Positions 54,357 through 62,991 of a DNA stretch of 64,000 nt are shown in pieces; within the stretch, counting starts at the first letter, position 1; each line of letters starts with the position of its first letter. The stretch is from NCBI RefSeq assembly GCF_001294465.1, contig NZ_LGAA01000003.1:124001-188000 (forward strand), written 5' to 3'. The notes under the pieces are model-generated. The model was not told where the DNA came from. It did no database searches and saw only the letters and a list, made by a program, of their open reading frames with translations. Both the position numbers and the translations under genes were made by a program. This DNA comes from Moellerella wisconsensis ATCC 35017. GTDB lineage: Bacteria; Pseudomonadota; Gammaproteobacteria; Enterobacterales; Enterobacteriaceae.

Positions 54357-55727
54357 ATGCTTAACAGTTTATTAATTGTTCTTTTATTATGTGCAATCAG
54401 CGCATTTTTTTCGCTGTCTGAAATTTCATTAGCGGCTTCACGCCGTATAAAACTCAAACTCATGGCCGATGAAGGCAACATTAATGCCGCCCGTGTACTG
54501 AAAATGCAGGAAATGCCAGGCATGTTCTTTACTGTGGTACAGATTGGTCTGAATGCTGTCGCTATCTTAGCAGGGGTCATTGGTGAATCGGCCTTTTCTC
54601 CGGCATTAAATAGCTTCTTTATTGAGTTCATGACCCCAAAATGGGCTGAACAACTGGCGACCATTATTTCATTCACTATTGTCACCAGTATGTTTATTTT
54701 ATTGGCCGACCTGACGCCAAAACGCATCGGTATGATTAAACCGGAAGTGATTGCTATCCGTATCGTCAATCCAATGCGCTTCTGCTTAGCGCTTTTCCGT
54801 CCGCTCGTCTGGGTATTTAATGGCTTAGCCGATTTATTCTTTAAAATCTTTAAAATTCCAATGGCTAGGAATGAAGATATTACCTCTGATGATATCTTTG
54901 CTGTGGTAGAAGCCGGAGCTGTTGCCGGTATCTTACGTAAACAAGAACACGAATTTATCGAGAATGTTTTCGAACTAGAATCACGCACCGTACCTTCCGC
55001 GATGACCTCACGTGAAAGTATTGTCTATTTCGATAAAAATGAAAATGAAGAAAGTATTAAGCAAAAAATATCCACTCAACCACACTCTAAATTCTTAGTC
55101 TGTGGCGATGATATCGATCATGTTCTCGGTTATGTTGATTCGAAAGAGCTATTAACCCGCGTACTAAATGGTCATAGTCTTAATCTACATGATGGAGTTA
55201 ATATCCGTAATGCGTTGATTATTCCTGATACGTTAACCCTGTCAGATACCTTAGAATCGTTTAAAAACTCAGGGGAAGACTTCGCAGTTATTCTTAATGA
55301 ATATGCGCTAGTGATGGGGATTATCACTATTAACGATGTTATGACCACATTAATGGGTGATTTAATAGGCCAAGGACAAGAAGAACAGATAGTCGTCAGA
55401 GATGAAAACTCATGGCTTGTGGAAGGGGGAACGCCAATTGAAGATATTCAACGCATCATGGATATCGATGAATTCCCAGATTGCAGTAATTACGAAACTA
55501 TCGCTGGTTTTCTGATGTTCCGCCTAAGAAAAATTCCTAAACGTACGGATTACGTCAAATATGCCGGCTTTAAATTTGAAGTCGTAGATATTGATAACTA
55601 CAAAATCGACCAAGTTTTAGTAACTCGTTTAACTGATCCTCCGGCACCTGTAGTCGTTCATCCAGGTAAATTATCTATAGAAACGGCTAACGCAACCCAA
55701 ACCAACAAAGAAACTAGTAATGATTAA
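54357..55727 (+). CDS. paeA: Polyamine exporter PaeA (YtfL), HlyC/CorC family
   Basis: An inner-membrane protein of about 456 residues (E. coli YtfL/PaeA 447) reported to export cadaverine and putrescine in enterobacteria. An N-terminal CNNM/DUF21 membrane domain (about 1-190, four hydrophobic segments) is followed by paired CBS domains (about 215-340; SRESIVYF, VLGYVDSKELL, VMGIITINDVMTTLMGDL) and a C-terminal CorC_HlyC domain ending near FEVVDIDNYKIDQVLVTR. I start at the ATG at 54357 (MLNSLLIVLLL), as in E. coli; the frame is open far upstream through the msrA terminator, and an ATG at 54333 is an alternative. Confidence 0.93.
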   Translation: MLNSLLIVLLLCAISAFFSLSEISLAASRRIKLKLMADEGNINAARVLKMQEMPGMFFTVVQIGLNAVAILAGVIGESAFSPALNSFFIEFMTPKWAEQLATIISFTIVTSMFILLADLTPKRIGMIKPEVIAIRIVNPMRFCLALFRPLVWVFNGLADLFFKIFKIPMARNEDITSDDIFAVVEAGAVAGILRKQEHEFIENVFELESRTVPSAMTSRESIVYFDKNENEESIKQKISTQPHSKFLVCGDDIDHVLGYVDSKELLTRVLNGHSLNLHDGVNIRNALIIPDTLTLSDTLESFKNSGEDFAVILNEYALVMGIITINDVMTTLMGDLIGQGQEEQIVVRDENSWLVEGGTPIEDIQRIMDIDEFPDCSNYETIAGFLMFRLRKIPKRTDYVKYAGFKFEVVDIDNYKIDQVLVTRLTDPPAPVVVHPGKLSIETANATQTNKETSND

Positions 55728-55767
55728 TTATCATCATTAGCGAAGCCGTTTCAACCTAGCTAAATTA

Positions 55768-55796
55768 TGGCGCCAGATTATGTGGCGCTATTTTTT
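55768..55796 (+). terminator. Terminator of paeA
   Basis: Stem TGGCGCCA (55768-55775) / TGGCGCTA (55783-55790), eight pairs including one G-T, 7-base loop, then TTTTTT. It is 41 bases after the paeA stop. Confidence 0.85.
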
Positions 55797-55857
55797 GGCC
55801 TATTCAAATATTTTTGGTTTATTTAAATATATAATTATGCCAAACAATAACTCAGCG

Positions 55858-56064
55858 TTAGCCCAACTCAGTTTTTAATACAATGACCTGTTTATTTACT
55901 TCACTCATGACACTGTAATGGCGCTGATCTCTTACTTTTGGTGGCAGAATTTTACCGTAGTCAAATTCAAAAGCACCAAAATCTTTAATGTATAGCCGAC
56001 CACGAAATAGCGTTTTGACATAAAGGGCAATTTTTGATGGGTTATAACGGTTAAATATTTTCAT
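55858..56064 (-). CDS. ytfK: YtfK, SpoT-stimulating small protein
   Basis: A 68-residue protein, the E. coli YtfK length, with near-identical blocks: [39 protein letters not shown] and [12 protein letters not shown]. In E. coli YtfK binds SpoT and shifts it toward (p)ppGpp synthesis during phosphate or fatty-acid starvation, promoting antibiotic tolerance. It converges on paeA and is divergent from ytfJ, as in E. coli. Confidence 0.95.
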   Translation of the reverse strand: MKIFNRYNPSKIALYVKTLFRGRLYIKDFGAFEFDYGKILPPKVRDQRHYSVMSEVNKQVIVLKTELG

Positions 56065-56392
56065 CCGAACTTATCCTCTCCTAGCTCTCACGATACATAG
56101 TCAGTGGATTATCACTTACCTGTTAACGTCTTGCTTATCATAGACCAGTTTTAATCTGATTAGTTCTATTATTGCAATTTTATTCATAAATTTTACACAA
56201 TATGACATAAGGATAAATCTGTAAAAATAGATAAATTTAGAGTATTCGCAGGTATTTTACTAAAATGTTAAATTTTACTTGGTAACTCATCGGACGAGAT
56301 GTGCTATAAATGACTGCGTATAAATAATAAGCGAAAATTAATACAACAAAACCAGGAATAACCTCATCTACCCTCACTAAAAAGGTTAAATT
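56065..56392. other. ytfK / ytfJ divergent gap
   Basis: About 328 AT-rich bases between divergent genes. TATAAA-like hexamers occur near 56307 and 56320, but no full promoter can be singled out, and no Pho box was recognised. Nothing else is seen. Confidence 0.4.
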
Positions 56393-56968
56393 ATGATTAT
56401 TAGAAGCCCACGGCAAGTGGTGCTATTCTCGCTGAGTTTACTGCTATCTTCATTTGGTGTATTGGCGGACAGAATTAAATTAAATCAACCACTCCCTCAT
56501 ATTCAAATTACCGATAAAGGCGAGTTAATGATTAATCAAAAAAATAATTTTAATTATCAAAATTGGAATAGCGACCAATTACTCGGGAAAACACATACTA
56601 TTCAGCATATTGCAGGACGCTCATCCGCGAAAGAACTTAATGCACCATTAATTGATGCCATAAAAACGGCTAAATTCGCGCCTGAACATTATCAAACCAC
56701 GACTATTGTTAATACTGATGAAGCTATTTTTGGCACTGCTAGGTTTGTTCGTAGCAGTCTAGAAGACAGTAAAAAAGAGTTTCCTTATTCACAATTTATC
56801 GTTGATAGCCAAGGTCAGGCAAAAACTGCATGGCAATTAGCAGACAAAACCTCAGCTATTTTAGTGATCAATAAACTTGGCCAAGTGATATGGTTTAAAC
56901 AAGGGGCATTGACGCCAGATGAAGTAAATAATGTGATTGGATTAATTGAATCTCAATTAACCCAATAA
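56393..56968 (+). CDS. ytfJ: Periplasmic YtfJ family protein
   Basis: A 191-residue secreted protein (E. coli YtfJ 184). The signal peptide ends near GVLA (residue 25). The mature part has a thioredoxin-like fold pattern with family blocks WNSDQLLGKTHTIQHIAGR, SAKELNAPLIDAIK, TTTIVNTDEAIFGT and SQFIVDSQG; no CxxC redox pair is present. Function is unknown. It is monocistronic as far as can be seen. Confidence 0.93.
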   Translation: MIIRSPRQVVLFSLSLLLSSFGVLADRIKLNQPLPHIQITDKGELMINQKNNFNYQNWNSDQLLGKTHTIQHIAGRSSAKELNAPLIDAIKTAKFAPEHYQTTTIVNTDEAIFGTARFVRSSLEDSKKEFPYSQFIVDSQGQAKTAWQLADKTSAILVINKLGQVIWFKQGALTPDEVNNVIGLIESQLTQ

Positions 56969-57523
56969 TCATATCAGCAATCCCACACTGATAATTAGGA
57001 TAATTAATTTTGTCTGAAATAAATCAAATCGTTTGACCTGTTATGTGCGTATTTATATACGCATGTAACTTATTCTCTATTATTGGAACGACTATAACGT
57101 CATCTGAAGCAGATTAAATATTAAACGAATAATTTTATTGTTAATAATCAGTTAAAACGATCTAGCTTTTTATGCTGTCTAAATACGATCTAGAATACCC
57201 ACACATACTGCATACTTATTGAATAATAAGTTATTTAATCTATTTTCAGCTTATGTACTTTAATAGTAATTACTGCTTTTCCTTGAGAGTCGAACAGAGC
57301 TAACTCACATCAAAAACAGATCAATAAGATTAACCGGTTTTATCCACTATAAAAACAATAACAGCCAAATTAAAATCCAAATAAAACTTAAAAATCAATT
57401 CTTATCACCAAATATTGTAGATAGGCATCTATTTGCGAATAAAGTTATTGATTTTTATGTTTTAATCCCTATTTCAACAATCACAATCATTAAATTAAAA
57501 TAGCTAATAAAAGGATACAGATA
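56969..57523. other. 555-base AT-rich gap ytfJ-ygiW
   Basis: No gene is supported here. Visible structure: a perfect hairpin TGCGTAT-TTAT-ATACGCA (57046-57063) and a direct repeat ACGATCTAG at about 57157 and 57185. In E. coli cpdB separates ytfJ from cysQ; cpdB is not present here, so this gap plus the ygiW-like gene occupies its place. Confidence 0.5.
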
Positions 57524-57925
57524 ATGAAAAAAGTCGTGCTGATCGCTTTAATTTCTACCCTAATGAGTGCACCACTAATGGCCGAAAATGGTGGATTTAA
57601 TGGTCCCGGAACATCAACTGTACCAGCTGAAAGAGCACTAAAAGGTGGATTTTCTGGCCCTAATGCGAGTGAAACCAGTGTCGCAAATGCCCTTAAACTT
57701 ACTGATGATTCATGGGTTATCTTGCGCGGAAATATCGTAAAACAGATAGATAATAAACATTATGAGTTTACCGATGGTACCGGTACTATCACCGTTGAGA
57801 TTGATCACAAAAAATGGCGAGGCCAAACAATAACGCCGAACGATAAAGTTGAAATTCGTGGTGAGATTGATAAAGATTGGTCATCACGTGAGGTTAGTGT
57901 AAAAGAGATAAACCTGATCAAATAA
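57524..57925 (+). CDS. ygiW: YgiW/VisP-type periplasmic OB-fold protein (BOF)
   Basis: A 133-residue secreted protein of the bacterial OB-fold family. A signal peptide ends PLMA (residue 20). The mature region has two Gly-Phe-Gly-Pro motifs (GGFNGPG, GGFSGPN), then the OB domain: DDSWVILRGNIVKQID, YEFTDGTGTITVEIDHKKWRG and VEIRGEIDKDWSSREVSV. E. coli YgiW (130) and Salmonella VisP are closest in layout; such proteins are linked to stress and envelope resistance. YdeI-type paralogues cannot be excluded. AAAGGA precedes the ATG. Confidence 0.85.
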   Translation: MKKVVLIALISTLMSAPLMAENGGFNGPGTSTVPAERALKGGFSGPNASETSVANALKLTDDSWVILRGNIVKQIDNKHYEFTDGTGTITVEIDHKKWRGQTITPNDKVEIRGEIDKDWSSREVSVKEINLIK

Positions 57926-57932
57926 AATATAA

Positions 57933-57966
57933 CGCCAGTAACGTTTTCAATAAATGTTGCTGGCGC
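57933..57966. terminator. Hairpin between ygiW and cysQ
   Basis: A 14-base stem (57933-57946 with 57952-57965) containing two G-T pairs, loop of 5. On the minus strand it is followed by TTATATTTTATT, on the plus strand by no T run. It probably terminates cysQ and may also end ygiW transcripts. Confidence 0.65.
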
Positions 57967-57997
57967 TAATCAAATCAGCCGAATAAAACTCATTCAA

Positions 57998-58738
57998 CTA
58001 GAGTAAAGAGACTCTGAATCCTGGATTTAAAAATGACTCTCTTGGTGAATAATCTAACGTATTACCTTTCCAATCAGTCACTTTAGCACCAGCAGCAATC
58101 GCTACAGCATGCCCTGCGGCTGTGTCCCAGATATTCGTCGGCCCAAAACGTGGGTACAGCTGCGCTTTACCTTCGGCAACCAAACAAAATTTTAATGATG
58201 AGCCTATAGCGACCGTTTCATGTTCACCCATTTGACTCAAATAGTCCTGTAATTCTGCGTCCTGATGAGAACGACTAATCACAATTAAGGGGAGTGTCGC
58301 TTGCGAGACACGGATTAATTGGCGATGCCCTTTTTCTTCTTTCCAGGCTTTCCGCCCTTGTCCACAATACAAAATGCCTTGTGCAGGAGCATAAACTACG
58401 CCTAAAATCGGCACGCCCTGATCAATCAGCGCAATATTAACTGTAAATTCACCATTACGCTTAATAAATTCTTTAGTTCCATCCAGCGGATCAATTAACC
58501 AATAACGCTGCCAATGTTGACGCTCTTCCCATGCTGGGGGGTCTTCTTCAGATAATTGGGGAATGGAAGGATCAATTTTACTCAAACCGGCCTTTATAAT
58601 TTGATGCGCTGCTATATCTGCTGCCGTTACCGGGGAATCATCGGATTTTTTTTCAATTTGTACCGGTGTATCCGCATGATAGATATCCATAATTGCGTTT
58701 CCGACCTCTTTTGCCAACTTACAGACTTGTTCTAACAT
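57998..58738 (-). CDS. cysQ: 3'(2'),5'-bisphosphate nucleotidase CysQ
   Basis: A 246-residue enzyme, the E. coli length, of the inositol-monophosphatase fold. It hydrolyses PAP (and PAPS), clearing the by-product of sulfate assimilation. Metal-binding motifs are LSEEDPP (about 62-68), DPLDGTKEF (83-91) and WDTAAGHAV near residue 208. It is monocistronic, between convergent ygiW and the fklB gene. Confidence 0.97.
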   Translation of the reverse strand: MLEQVCKLAKEVGNAIMDIYHADTPVQIEKKSDDSPVTAADIAAHQIIKAGLSKIDPSIPQLSEEDPPAWEERQHWQRYWLIDPLDGTKEFIKRNGEFTVNIALIDQGVPILGVVYAPAQGILYCGQGRKAWKEEKGHRQLIRVSQATLPLIVISRSHQDAELQDYLSQMGEHETVAIGSSLKFCLVAEGKAQLYPRFGPTNIWDTAAGHAVAIAAGAKVTDWKGNTLDYSPRESFLNPGFRVSLL

Positions 58739-58816
58739 CAGCCACCTCGACTATTATCGTTTGAGAGAAAATAGATTATCAGCCTACTGAGCTGACTGCA
58801 TCCCCTTTTATTGAAT

Positions 58817-58845
58817 AAAAAAATAGCCGGTGATTAACCAGCTAT
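58817..58845 (-). terminator. Terminator of fklB
   Basis: Stem ATAGCCGGT (58823-58831) / ACCAGCTAT (58837-58845), nine pairs with one G-T, 5-base loop. On the minus strand a T run of seven follows. Confidence 0.85.
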
Positions 58846-58877
58846 GATATCTGTATATTCAGAAGGTTACCGATAAA

Positions 58878-59498
58878 TTATAGAATTTCTAATAATTCAA
58901 CTTCAAAAACTAAGGTGCTAAATGGAGGGATAGATGCGCCCGCACCACGTTCACCATAGGCCAGCTCAGAAGGAATATATAATTCCCATTTAGAACCTAC
59001 TGGCATCAATGTTAACGCTTCAATCCAGCCAGGGATAACACCGCTGACAGGGAATTCAGCCGGCTGCCCGCGTTGAACAGAGCTATCAAAAACTGTACCG
59101 TCAATCAGGCGACCGGTGTAATGCACACGAACGCGGTCAGTTCGTGCAGGAATTGCACCTTCACCTTGATTGATAACAGAGAATTGTAAACCTGATTCAG
59201 TGATAGTCACATCATCGCGTTTTTGATTCTCTTCAAGGAATTTTTGCCCTTCTACTGCCATTGATTTTTGCTTTTCAGTGCGCACAGCATCAGCACGTTC
59301 ATGGATTTCACGCAGAGCATTATGCAGCGCTTCAACAGGCACTGAAGGCATATTACCTTCCATAGCATCTGTTAAACCAGCAAGAATGGCTTCTGGTTCA
59401 AGACCTTCTAAGCCTGACTCTAACAGTTGTTGACCGATCTGAAGCCCGATACCGTAGCTCGCTTGAGCTTCAATTGAATCAAAAGTTTGGTTTGACAT
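58878..59498 (-). CDS. fklB: FKBP-type peptidyl-prolyl cis-trans isomerase FklB (FKBP22)
   Basis: A 206-residue protein, the E. coli FklB length. The helical N-terminal dimerisation domain (about 1-90, [14 protein letters not shown]) is joined to a C-terminal FKBP domain (about 100-206) with [38 protein letters not shown] and [17 protein letters not shown]. No signal peptide follows from the chosen start (ATG at 59498, MSNQTF), so it is cytoplasmic. The frame has in-frame ATGs up to 32 codons upstream, without homology. Confidence 0.95.
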   Translation of the reverse strand: MSNQTFDSIEAQASYGIGLQIGQQLLESGLEGLEPEAILAGLTDAMEGNMPSVPVEALHNALREIHERADAVRTEKQKSMAVEGQKFLEENQKRDDVTITESGLQFSVINQGEGAIPARTDRVRVHYTGRLIDGTVFDSSVQRGQPAEFPVSGVIPGWIEALTLMPVGSKWELYIPSELAYGERGAGASIPPFSTLVFEVELLEIL

Positions 59499-59761
59499 TA
59501 AATTATCCATTAATTTTAAGCTAAAAAGTAAGGATAACAGCCGCCTCCGTGAGGGTAAACCCATATTTATATCCCCCATGAATATCATCATCAAATAGGC
59601 GATAAGTGATGAAAAAAAGACGTAGATATACGTCCTATAAATACCAAAAAAATATTAATTCTAGGTAGGTTCCGAAAATATAGAATATGCGATTAATCTG
59701 GTTAGAAATAATGCTATATTCCATTAATTACAAGTTTTCTTTTCCTCTTAAGGAGGCAATG

Positions 59762-60409
59762 ATGAGGCTATCGATATTTCATCGCGTTGGTATTGCAATC
59801 ATCGCGATCATTATTTTAATCATATTCTTCTGGCCAACTGAGGATAAAACATCTAACCAGATCACTTCATCAGAATCTAAACCGATTGTTATTCCGCCGC
59901 CTAATGAAAGCTTAGAAACACCGCCAAATATTCTGCCTGATACAGCGCAACCAGCTGAAGAGGCTCAAGCACCTATTATTGACGATACCAATAATGTACC
60001 GCCGATAAATGAGCCAAATATCATTCCTATTCAGCCACAATCAGATACGGTAAAGAATAAAGATAAAGATAAAGATAAAGATAATAAGAACAAACAAACC
60101 GAGAGAGCACCGGTTAATCAAGGAGATACGACTGCAGCGGTCTCAGGAAAATGGCAAAATTATCAGATTCAAAAAGGTAAAACTTTAGCACAGTTATTTA
60201 GAGACAATAATTTACAAGCAAATGATGCTTTTGCCATGGCTCGAGTAGAAGGCGGAGATAAACCATTGAGTAACTTGCAACAAGGGCAAAAAATTCGTTT
60301 GCAAGCCAATAACCAAGGGGAAGTGGAACTGCTAGAAATCACTACACCGGAAGGTAAGCATATTAGCTTTGCGCGGCTCAGTGACGGTGGATATTATCGC
60401 ACTCCCTAA
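59762..60409 (+). CDS. ytfB: OapA-family cell-envelope protein YtfB
   Basis: A protein of about 215 residues (E. coli YtfB 212). A single transmembrane helix (about 8-25) is followed by a long Pro/Asn/Glu-rich periplasmic linker and a C-terminal OapA/LysM-like domain (about 125-215: YQIQKGKTLAQLFRDNNL, DAFAMARVEGGDKPLSNLQ). E. coli YtfB binds glycan strands and joins the division site. Two ATGs follow AAGGAGG (59759 and 59762); the second has the better spacing. In the linker a six-base unit repeats about four times, encoding alternating Lys-Asp. Confidence 0.9.
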   Translation: MRLSIFHRVGIAIIAIIILIIFFWPTEDKTSNQITSSESKPIVIPPPNESLETPPNILPDTAQPAEEAQAPIIDDTNNVPPINEPNIIPIQPQSDTVKNKDKDKDKDNKNKQTERAPVNQGDTTAAVSGKWQNYQIQKGKTLAQLFRDNNLQANDAFAMARVEGGDKPLSNLQQGQKIRLQANNQGEVELLEITTPEGKHISFARLSDGGYYRTP

Positions 60410-60458
60410 AATGAGTTATGTGGTCATCATTACAGCTAAAATTGCTCAAAAAATCCAT

Positions 60459-60491
60459 AAAAAAACACCGGCATAAACCGGTGTTTTTTTT
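60459..60491. terminator. Bidirectional terminator between ytfB and rplI
   Basis: Stem AAAAACACCGG (60461-60471) / CCGGTGTTTTT (60478-60488) with a 6-base loop. T runs lie on both strands, serving the convergent ytfB and rpsF-priB-rpsR-rplI transcripts. Confidence 0.92.
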
Positions 60492-60535
60492 GTGCCACTA
60501 AAATTAATCAGTAGCACATATAATCATTACAATGA

Positions 60536-60985
60536 TTATGCAGCAACGATCTTAACGTTTAACTGTGCAAAAACATCGCTGTGTACTTGGAAGTGAACTT
60601 CGTGGTCACCTGTAGTACGCAGAACACCATTTGGTAGACGAACTTCGCTTTTCGCAACAGTAACGCCAGCAGCAGTTACTGCATCAGCGATGTCACGAGT
60701 ACCGATTGAACCAAACAGTTTACCTTCGTCACCTGCTTTAGAAGACAGAGTGATTGTGCCCAGTGCATTGATTTGCTCTGCACGAGCGTGAGCAGCAGCT
60801 AGAACTTCAGCTAATTTAGCTTCCAGTTCAGCACGGCGTGCTTCGAAGAATTCGATGTTTTTCTTAGTCGCAGGAACAGCTTTGCCCTGTGGTACTAAGA
60901 AGTTACGAGCATAGCCCGATTTAACGTTAACCTGATCACCCAGGCTACCTAGGTTCGCTACTTTATCAAGCAGAATAACTTGCAT
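60536..60985 (-). CDS. rplI: 50S ribosomal protein L9
   Basis: A 149-residue two-domain ribosomal protein, the usual length. The N-terminal domain opens [19 protein letters not shown] with [13 protein letters not shown]; a long connecting helix joins the C-terminal RNA-binding domain ([16 protein letters not shown]). It is the last gene of the rpsF-priB-rpsR-rplI operon, 38 bases after rpsR, and ends at a strong terminator. Confidence 0.98.
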   Translation of the reverse strand: MQVILLDKVANLGSLGDQVNVKSGYARNFLVPQGKAVPATKKNIEFFEARRAELEAKLAEVLAAAHARAEQINALGTITLSSKAGDEGKLFGSIGTRDIADAVTAAGVTVAKSEVRLPNGVLRTTGDHEVHFQVHSDVFAQLNVKIVAA

Positions 60986-61023
60986 TACCTTATCCTCTTA
61001 AAGTCGTTAATGGACTGTACCTA

Positions 61024-61573
<550 letters not shown>

Positions 61574-61581
61574 TTGGGCAA

Positions 61582-61974
61582 TTACTCTTCAGAATCCCCA
61601 GCTTCTTCAGCTTCTTCCTGATAATCATCAGATTGGTCACGGCCGCGACGTTCGTCTCTAGCTTTAACCATAGTAGAAGCTTCTGTCACCGCGTGCTTAA
61701 CGCGCATAACCATGCTACGGATAACGGCATCGTTGAAGCGGAAGTTAGTTTCCAGCTCATCAATCGCTTCCTGTGGTGCTTCAACGTTCAGCAGAACATA
61801 GTGAGCTTTATGCAGTTTATTGATTGGATAAGCCAGTTGGCGACGGCCCCAGTCTTCCAGACGATGGATTTGACCTTGCGCATTAGTGATAACTGCACTG
61901 TAACGCTCGATCATACCCGGAACCTGTTCGCTTTGGTCAGGATGGACCATAAAAACGATTTCGTAATGACGCAT
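61582..61974 (-). CDS. rpsF: 30S ribosomal protein S6
   Basis: A 130-residue ribosomal protein. It starts [20 protein letters not shown] and has [14 protein letters not shown] and [18 protein letters not shown], with a C-terminal acidic tail rich in Glu and Asp that in E. coli is extended by RimK-added glutamates. It is the first gene of the operon, preceded by AAGGAG, a structured leader and a good promoter. Confidence 0.98.
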   Translation of the reverse strand: MRHYEIVFMVHPDQSEQVPGMIERYSAVITNAQGQIHRLEDWGRRQLAYPINKLHKAHYVLLNVEAPQEAIDELETNFRFNDAVIRSMVMRVKHAVTEASTMVKARDERRGRDQSDDYQEEAEEAGDSEE

Positions 61975-62001
61975 TAGTAATTGCTCCTTACGGATTAATC
62001 A

Positions 62002-62035
62002 GCCTCCTGTCAGGGCAGCCGCTTCCCATGGAGGC
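62002..62035 (-). promoter_or_regulatory. Structured leader of rpsF (possible S6:S18 autoregulatory element)
   Basis: GCCTCC (complement 62030-62035) and GGAGGC (complement 62002-62007) form a closing stem on the mRNA strand, with an inner GGG/CCC pairing, 27 bases before the rpsF ATG. Bacterial rpsF leaders commonly carry a hairpin bound by the S6:S18 complex. Position and shape fit, but I did not verify the diagnostic CCG bulge. Confidence 0.45.
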
Positions 62036-62074
62036 AAGGAACTTATATAAGTGCGGCTGAAAAATTGACGCGTA

Positions 62075-62103
62075 ACTATACCCATCTCTTGAAAAAAATT
62101 CAA
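62075..62103 (-). promoter_or_regulatory. Promoter of the rpsF-priB-rpsR-rplI operon
   Basis: On the minus strand TTGAAT (62103-62098), a spacer of exactly 17 bases and TATAGT (62080-62075). The predicted start is near 62068, giving a leader of about 94 bases that includes the structured element. Confidence 0.68.
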
Positions 62104-62141
62104 TAGATGAACGTGAATTAATCGCAATTTTTAGGAATTAT

Positions 62142-62879
62142 TTAGTTGCCTAAGCGCTGACGTACCGCTTCAAACAAACATACACCGGTCGCAACAGAAA
62201 CATTTAACGAAGAAACATCACCCGCCATCGGAATACTGATCAGCTCGTCGCAATGCTCACGCGTTAAACGGCGCATACCTTCGCCCTCAGCTCCCATCAC
62301 CAAGGCCATAGGGCCAGTTAGTTTACTTTGGTATAAATTATGAGTCGCTTCACCGGCCGTTCCCACAACCCAAATTTGCTGCTCTTGCAGTAAACGTAGC
62401 GTTCTGGCCAGGTTAGTCACACGGATTAATGGAACACTTTCCGCCGCGCCACAGGCAACTTTTTTAACAATCGCATTCATGGGTGCAGATTTATCTTTAG
62501 GAACAATTACAGCATGAACACCCGCAGCATCCGCATTACGCAGACAAGCACCTAAATTGTGCGGGTCTGTAACGCCATCAAGTACCAATAATAAAGGCGT
62601 TTTAGCCTGAGCGATAATATCCAGTAAATCATTTTCTTGGTACTGACGTCCTGGCAGAACATGAGCAATAATGCCTTGATGTGATGCGGCATCAGTCTGC
62701 GCATCCATCCACTGACGGTTAGCCACTTGAACCGCTATTCCCATAGCTTCAATTTCATGGATCACTGCCATCAAACGGCGATCTTCACGGCCTTTTAAAA
62801 TATACACTTCTTTTAGCCGCAGCGGATCGCGCTCCAGCAAGGCTTTCACTGCATGAATGCCATAAATAATTTCGCTCAT
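62142..62879 (-). CDS. rlmB: 23S rRNA (guanosine(2251)-2'-O)-methyltransferase RlmB
   Basis: A 245-residue SpoU-class methyltransferase (E. coli 243) modifying G2251 in the 23S P-loop. A small N-terminal substrate-binding domain (about 1-75) precedes the knotted SPOUT domain with [33 protein letters not shown] and [19 protein letters not shown] start at the ATG at 62879 ([11 protein letters not shown]); a GTG six codons upstream would add residues without homology. It follows rnr, as in E. coli. Confidence 0.96.
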   Translation of the reverse strand: MSEIIYGIHAVKALLERDPLRLKEVYILKGREDRRLMAVIHEIEAMGIAVQVANRQWMDAQTDAASHQGIIAHVLPGRQYQENDLLDIIAQAKTPLLLVLDGVTDPHNLGACLRNADAAGVHAVIVPKDKSAPMNAIVKKVACGAAESVPLIRVTNLARTLRLLQEQQIWVVGTAGEATHNLYQSKLTGPMALVMGAEGEGMRRLTREHCDELISIPMAGDVSSLNVSVATGVCLFEAVRQRLGN

Positions 62880-62906
62880 AGTATCTTTTTTATCCACAGG
62901 AAATAA

Positions 62907-62928
62907 AGGGTGGCCAATTAGCCACCCT
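62907..62928 (-). terminator. Hairpin between rnr and rlmB
   Basis: Stem AGGGTGGC (62907-62914) / GCCACCCT (62921-62928), eight perfect pairs, 6-base loop. On the minus strand TTATTT follows. It may end rnr transcripts or attenuate read-through into rlmB, whose start is 28 bases further on. Confidence 0.65.
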
Positions 62929-62991
62929 ATTTTATTGAAGCTAGTTTACTCAATCTATGTGATTAAACCTATAGTCATGACTGTTAAAATT

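Noticed and set aside
54317-54988. 223-codon minus-strand frame opposite paeA
   Set aside because: Mirrors the paeA codons; no homology or ribosome site supports it.
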